Positions 60,871 through 64,000 of a DNA stretch of 64,000 bases are shown here, in pieces. Within the stretch, counting starts at the first letter, position 1. Each line of letters begins with the position of its first letter. Position numbers and translations under genes: made by a program. The DNA lies in assembly GCF_036669915.1 (NCBI RefSeq), contig NC_089319.1:17973575-18037574 (forward strand). Direction: 5' to 3'. Below the pieces are notes generated by a model. That model was not told where the DNA came from. It searched no databases and worked only from the letters and a program-made list of their open reading frames with translations. The DNA comes from Pocillopora verrucosa (lineage: Eukaryota; Cnidaria; Anthozoa; Scleractinia; Pocilloporidae).

Positions 60871-63603
60871 TCACGGCATTGCCTGTCGACGTCCTTTCAT
60901 CTGGAATGGATCATATAACTGAAATGAACCTTTCCAGGGGCGCTGAAAAGCTATAGCTGAATTCCGGAGGCCTAGTCTCGTCTCATGGCTAAGGGTTCTG
61001 CAAAAGAAAGACAACATTTGAGGATAGTTAGCGTCGCCGAAAGACATCATCATACTAAATAGATTTCGGTTGACCCTAACTTTTTGCAAACCCAAAGTAG
61101 TGTCATTCTCCTTAAAAAGCATTTTCATTCAACTATTACCATCACAATTTTTTTTCTTCAGTTTTCCATGATAGTTTTGGGGCTCTACAGCTATAACCAA
61201 CGCACCAGCAATAAATTTAAGAGGAGTTTAATTTCCTGAACGGGGGTGAAGACTCAACCGAACTCTTCTATTTACAGGCATTGCCAGGGGGTTTATAAGT
61301 AAAGTATTATGAACATAATGCATTAAGAATGGAAGATTGGAATAAAATAGGATATACGAATAACGTAGTACGAAATACTAATAACATAAGACGAAAGGGC
61401 GATTTACCCGACGATTTTGGAATACGGCTGGCATAAGAACGTTACCTGCGATTACATTTCAACTCGAGCTTGCGCCTTTTATTTGCATGATCCGCGCGAA
61501 GGTCAAACTTACATGAATAGCCGCGCGGACTGGGGCTAGGAGATCGGTTTCTACAACAGCTGTAGATATAAGTTCGATCGTATGCAAATGAATAGGAGAT
61601 GAGATGTGCATGGTGCGAAACATAAACCAGTGACCTACGTACCTTTTATCACCTTCGTAAACGAACACCTCCAAGATGAGCACTGCCACTGGGAGTTTAC
61701 GCATGTACTGTTTAAAATGAAGGTAAGTGAAATCATATATCGAGACTATTGACCCCAGTAGCATGGTATCCAGTCGTTTCGTACCCACAGTCGTTTCATA
61801 CCCAGTCGTGTCGCACCCAAATTCAGTCGATTAGGGCTCAGTCTGAGTTGATTCGTACCCAAACCATTACTCTATTCTTAATCGTCCCAATATACATGCA
61901 GTTCTTCGAAAAACCCCACACGCGAACGAGTGAGGTAAGAGTCAAGCGAGTGATACACGCAAAATTCTGCTGTGTTTTCATACGACCTCCTTAAGAAAAG
62001 GGGCAACTGAATTGTTGCCTAGTGAAAGGCGTAGGTGTGATATTTTAAATGGAACAGCCTTATTTTCACTACTGCGAAGACCGCTTTCATATTCATAGAT
62101 GAATCAATTATTCATAGATGATTTTCAGTTATTCACAGTCGTTTATTTATCACTTCACGGGTTTATTTGGAATAAACATAATAACCAGCTCCCAATTGGC
62201 TTGTTAGCTTAGTTGGTAGAGCACTGCACCGGTATCGCAGAGGTCATGGGTTCATATCCCGTGTAGGCCTAAATTTTAATTTTTCAGGCCTTATTTTCAC
62301 CACTGCTCAAGTAATGTTCATTACTGCGAAAATCGATTTCATATTCATCTCGAAACAGTCTATTGTTTATGCATGCGACTTTCTTATCGATAATAGTTTG
62401 TGTGTGGTTTTTTCTCCTCGTTTTGGTTATCAATGATAATGTTTTCTGTCGTTTTTTTGTTTATTCTATTCTTACTTTTAACATACCTTACATGGACATA
62501 CATACCGTATTAGTATTAGTATGGGTACGAAACGACTCAACTGACTTAGTACGAATCGACCACGCTGGGCACGAAGAGACTGAGTGCGATTCGACCGTAG
62601 TGCGGAACGACTGATAACCCTTAGCTGACTTACGTCACTTTTATCACAATGTCTAGCAATATTCTGTGGCATAAAGAGTACGTTTCAGTCAGAGACCAAC
62701 TTACCACGACGTGCATCTGTCAGGTAGAACTATAAGTTCACCACGGAAGTATTTTTTTCCCTCAAAGTGACAAACTAGGTGATAACAAGAAAGCAATAAA
62801 TCATATCACGTGTTGACTATTGTAGCGGGCGTACGTCGGTCCATCAGTAAGCATTATTTCTATCTCCTATCACCTATGTGTTAACTGCTGACTAAAACGA
62901 GCAGGATGCTCGGGCCATTTAGGGAGAAAATTAGCGCCCAAATCAGCGCTGCAATTGAAATAAAAGCACCAGTTTTAAGACTGGTCACGAATGCAGAGAA
63001 CTTTAATCACAGAATAGAACCTTATTGTGTGACAAGACGCGTGAGGTAAATGGAAAAACGTTTTTTACTGATCTATCTCTAATCACAGTTTTACATGAGA
63101 AAGTATGACGCACAGTGTAGCCAACCTTCTTGGTAGTCCTGTGGACACGCTGGACAGCATATCCCTTTTATCTTAAAAGGGTCATTACACCTTGGTGTAG
63201 GACAGCGCACTACGGAACAGCTGCCTGTGTTGGATTCTCCACAAACGCAGTGAGCACATTCACTTAATCTCCACATTTCACCCTTCTTGAAGACTCTTCT
63301 GGACAGTGGATCAACACACTGCGGTGACTCTGTGTGATATGAATAACTTTTATGAGGAAACTTTAGGGGAAAAAATGCTGTTGCCGTAGCGTGGTGTAAC
63401 GTGACGTGGGTTGGCTTAATCGATTAGAGGGCAGAATATTTTTAAACGCAAAATTGCATAAAGTGAGGGCAGAATTATTTTTTACACAAAATTGGTTGTA
63501 GTTTGGTGGGATTGAAATCTCCCAGCGCAACTTACCGTTAAGTGGTTGCATATTTCGTTTGATGCTCTCTTCACATACCCAACCTCGAGAGTTTTGACAC
63601 TGG
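60871..63603 (-). CDS. Secreted cysteine-rich protein with von Willebrand factor C (VWC) modules, 3' part
   Basis: Exons on the minus strand: 63603-63536, 63329-63126, 62774-62705, 61707-61643, 61559-61513, 61445-61408, 60997-60871; all phases agree. Exon 63329-63126 is one VWC module: QCVDP, then KKGEMWRLSECAHCVCGE, then CSVVRCPTPRC and GICCPACP. The next two exons split a second module: CHFEGKKYFRGELIVLPDRC, then CTCVNSQWQCSSWRC. Exon 63603-63536 (QCQNSRGWVCEE) looks like the second half of an earlier module. Thus one-exon and two-exon modules alternate. The last three small exons (47, 38 and 127 bp) encode no known domain and are supported only by splice sites and frame; the protein ends RRQAMP. 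The 5' part, with signal peptide, is outside the window; a GTAAC donor at 63991-63995 suggests another exon running off the edge. VWC repeats occur in chordin, kielin and related BMP-binding proteins; a BMP role here is speculative. Confidence 0.72.
61771..62613. mobile_element. Foldback-like element with inverted arrays of a CAGTCGTTTCGTACCCA motif
   Basis: At the left end (61771-61870) a 14-17 bp motif of the CAGTCGTTTCGTACCCA type is repeated about five times. At the right end (62521-62613) the same motif is repeated in inverse orientation (GGGTACGAAACGACT type). The ends can thus pair over about 100 bases. The element fills almost the whole VWC intron 61708-62704. A tRNA-derived SINE lies between the arms. 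Confidence 0.65.
62198..62270 (+). mobile_element. tRNA-Thr-like head of a SINE
   Basis: The 73-nt stretch resembles tRNA-Thr(GGT): box A TTAGCTTAGTTGG, loop CCGGTAT, and box B GGTTCATATCC. Position 33 is C instead of T, the anticodon stem has a mismatch, and the acceptor stem is mostly wobble pairs, so it is not a functional tRNA. A CAGGCCTTATTTTCAC tail follows, and a similar CCTTATTTTCACTACTGCGA lies 140 bases upstream, as if copies overlap. From memory such sequences are abundant in coral genomes. Confidence 0.7.
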
Positions 63604-64000
63604 CTGAAACAAAAACGAGAATTTGCCGAATACTTTTGACGTGGCGCGTAGTTTTTATGCGGTTCACTCGACAAGGTATGTTAATATTGCGTGAGTCGAG
63701 GTTTTTTATCGCACGAAAAAAGAAAGACAATGTTTTTGAAGTGACATGGACTCCGGATCATGAGGTTCAAGCGAGATTCTTGATTGGGTCATTGTGGATT
63801 GGTTTTTTAGGCACGACACCTCACTCTCCACCTAGGAGTACGAATTAGTACCAGAGAAACTGTCAGGAGAACTCGACAGAGAGCTAAGGAACAACCTGTA
63901 ATGGACAAGCCTCTCATTTGGAAGGAGTGAATTTAACACACTTCAAGTCACTTTGCGCTATAGAAATCGGAGATACGCACATGTACTCATGTTACCTGAC

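Noticed and set aside
61459..61788. Single minus-strand frame of 109 codons as one protein
   Set aside because: It crosses two acceptor-donor pairs. The spliced reading uses a different frame in the first part, gives the cysteine pattern of a VWC module, and matches neighbouring exon phases.
62198..62270. Functional tRNA-Thr gene
   Set aside because: T33 is replaced by C, stems have mismatches, and the sequence is followed by a SINE tail. It is treated as a SINE head.
1..64000. CRISPR array, operon or bacterial features
   Set aside because: No spaced identical repeats with unique spacers and no ribosome-binding-site gene runs; the window is clearly eukaryotic with spliced genes.

Overview
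The window is nuclear DNA of an animal with long, spliced genes, AT-rich introns and many short non-autonomous repeats. The gene content (an ALX-type homeobox gene, an astacin-PLAT protease, a death-domain/SEFIR adaptor, a tRNA-Thr-like SINE of the kind common in corals) suggests an anthozoan cnidarian, most likely a stony coral. That identification is inferred from remembered gene and repeat families; no search was run.

Layout from left to right. 1-5753: no gene recognised; one full-length MITE. 5754-21682 (minus): three-exon ALX homeobox gene, with a 14.6 kb intron inside the homeodomain. 24560-24641 (plus): intact tRNA-Leu(AAG). 25663-30945 (plus): four-exon RERG-like small GTPase. 31878-34309 (minus): four-exon CCDC59/FYV7-type rRNA-processing protein, convergent with the GTPase gene. 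36461-45712 (plus): 12-exon secreted astacin metalloprotease with a C-terminal PLAT domain. Its propeptide is built from repeated 87-bp, phase 1-1 exons, and an array of live and dead exon copies lies at 39144-40860. 47231-48157: pogo-like Tc1/mariner element with a broken transposase. 50833-55903 (minus): four-exon adaptor with a death domain and a SEFIR domain. 60871 to the right edge (minus): 3' part of a secreted cysteine-rich gene with VWC modules; its 5' end lies outside the window.

The genes do not form one pathway. The protease and the VWC protein are extracellular, ALX is a nuclear regulator, CCDC59 is nucleolar, and the GTPase and the death/SEFIR adaptor are cytoplasmic signalling proteins.

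Mobile DNA is a main theme. Family A (five copies) and family B (two copies) are about 200-bp MITEs bounded by TTAA and CCCTT/AAGGG, a piggyBac-like signature. There are also hairpin elements, a foldback-like element holding a tRNA-derived SINE, and a degenerate 260-bp tandem duplication. The most unusual signals are the propeptide exon array, a possible poison exon in the protease, and the death+SEFIR architecture. All gene models come from reading splice sites and phases by eye; transcript evidence would settle exon boundaries.
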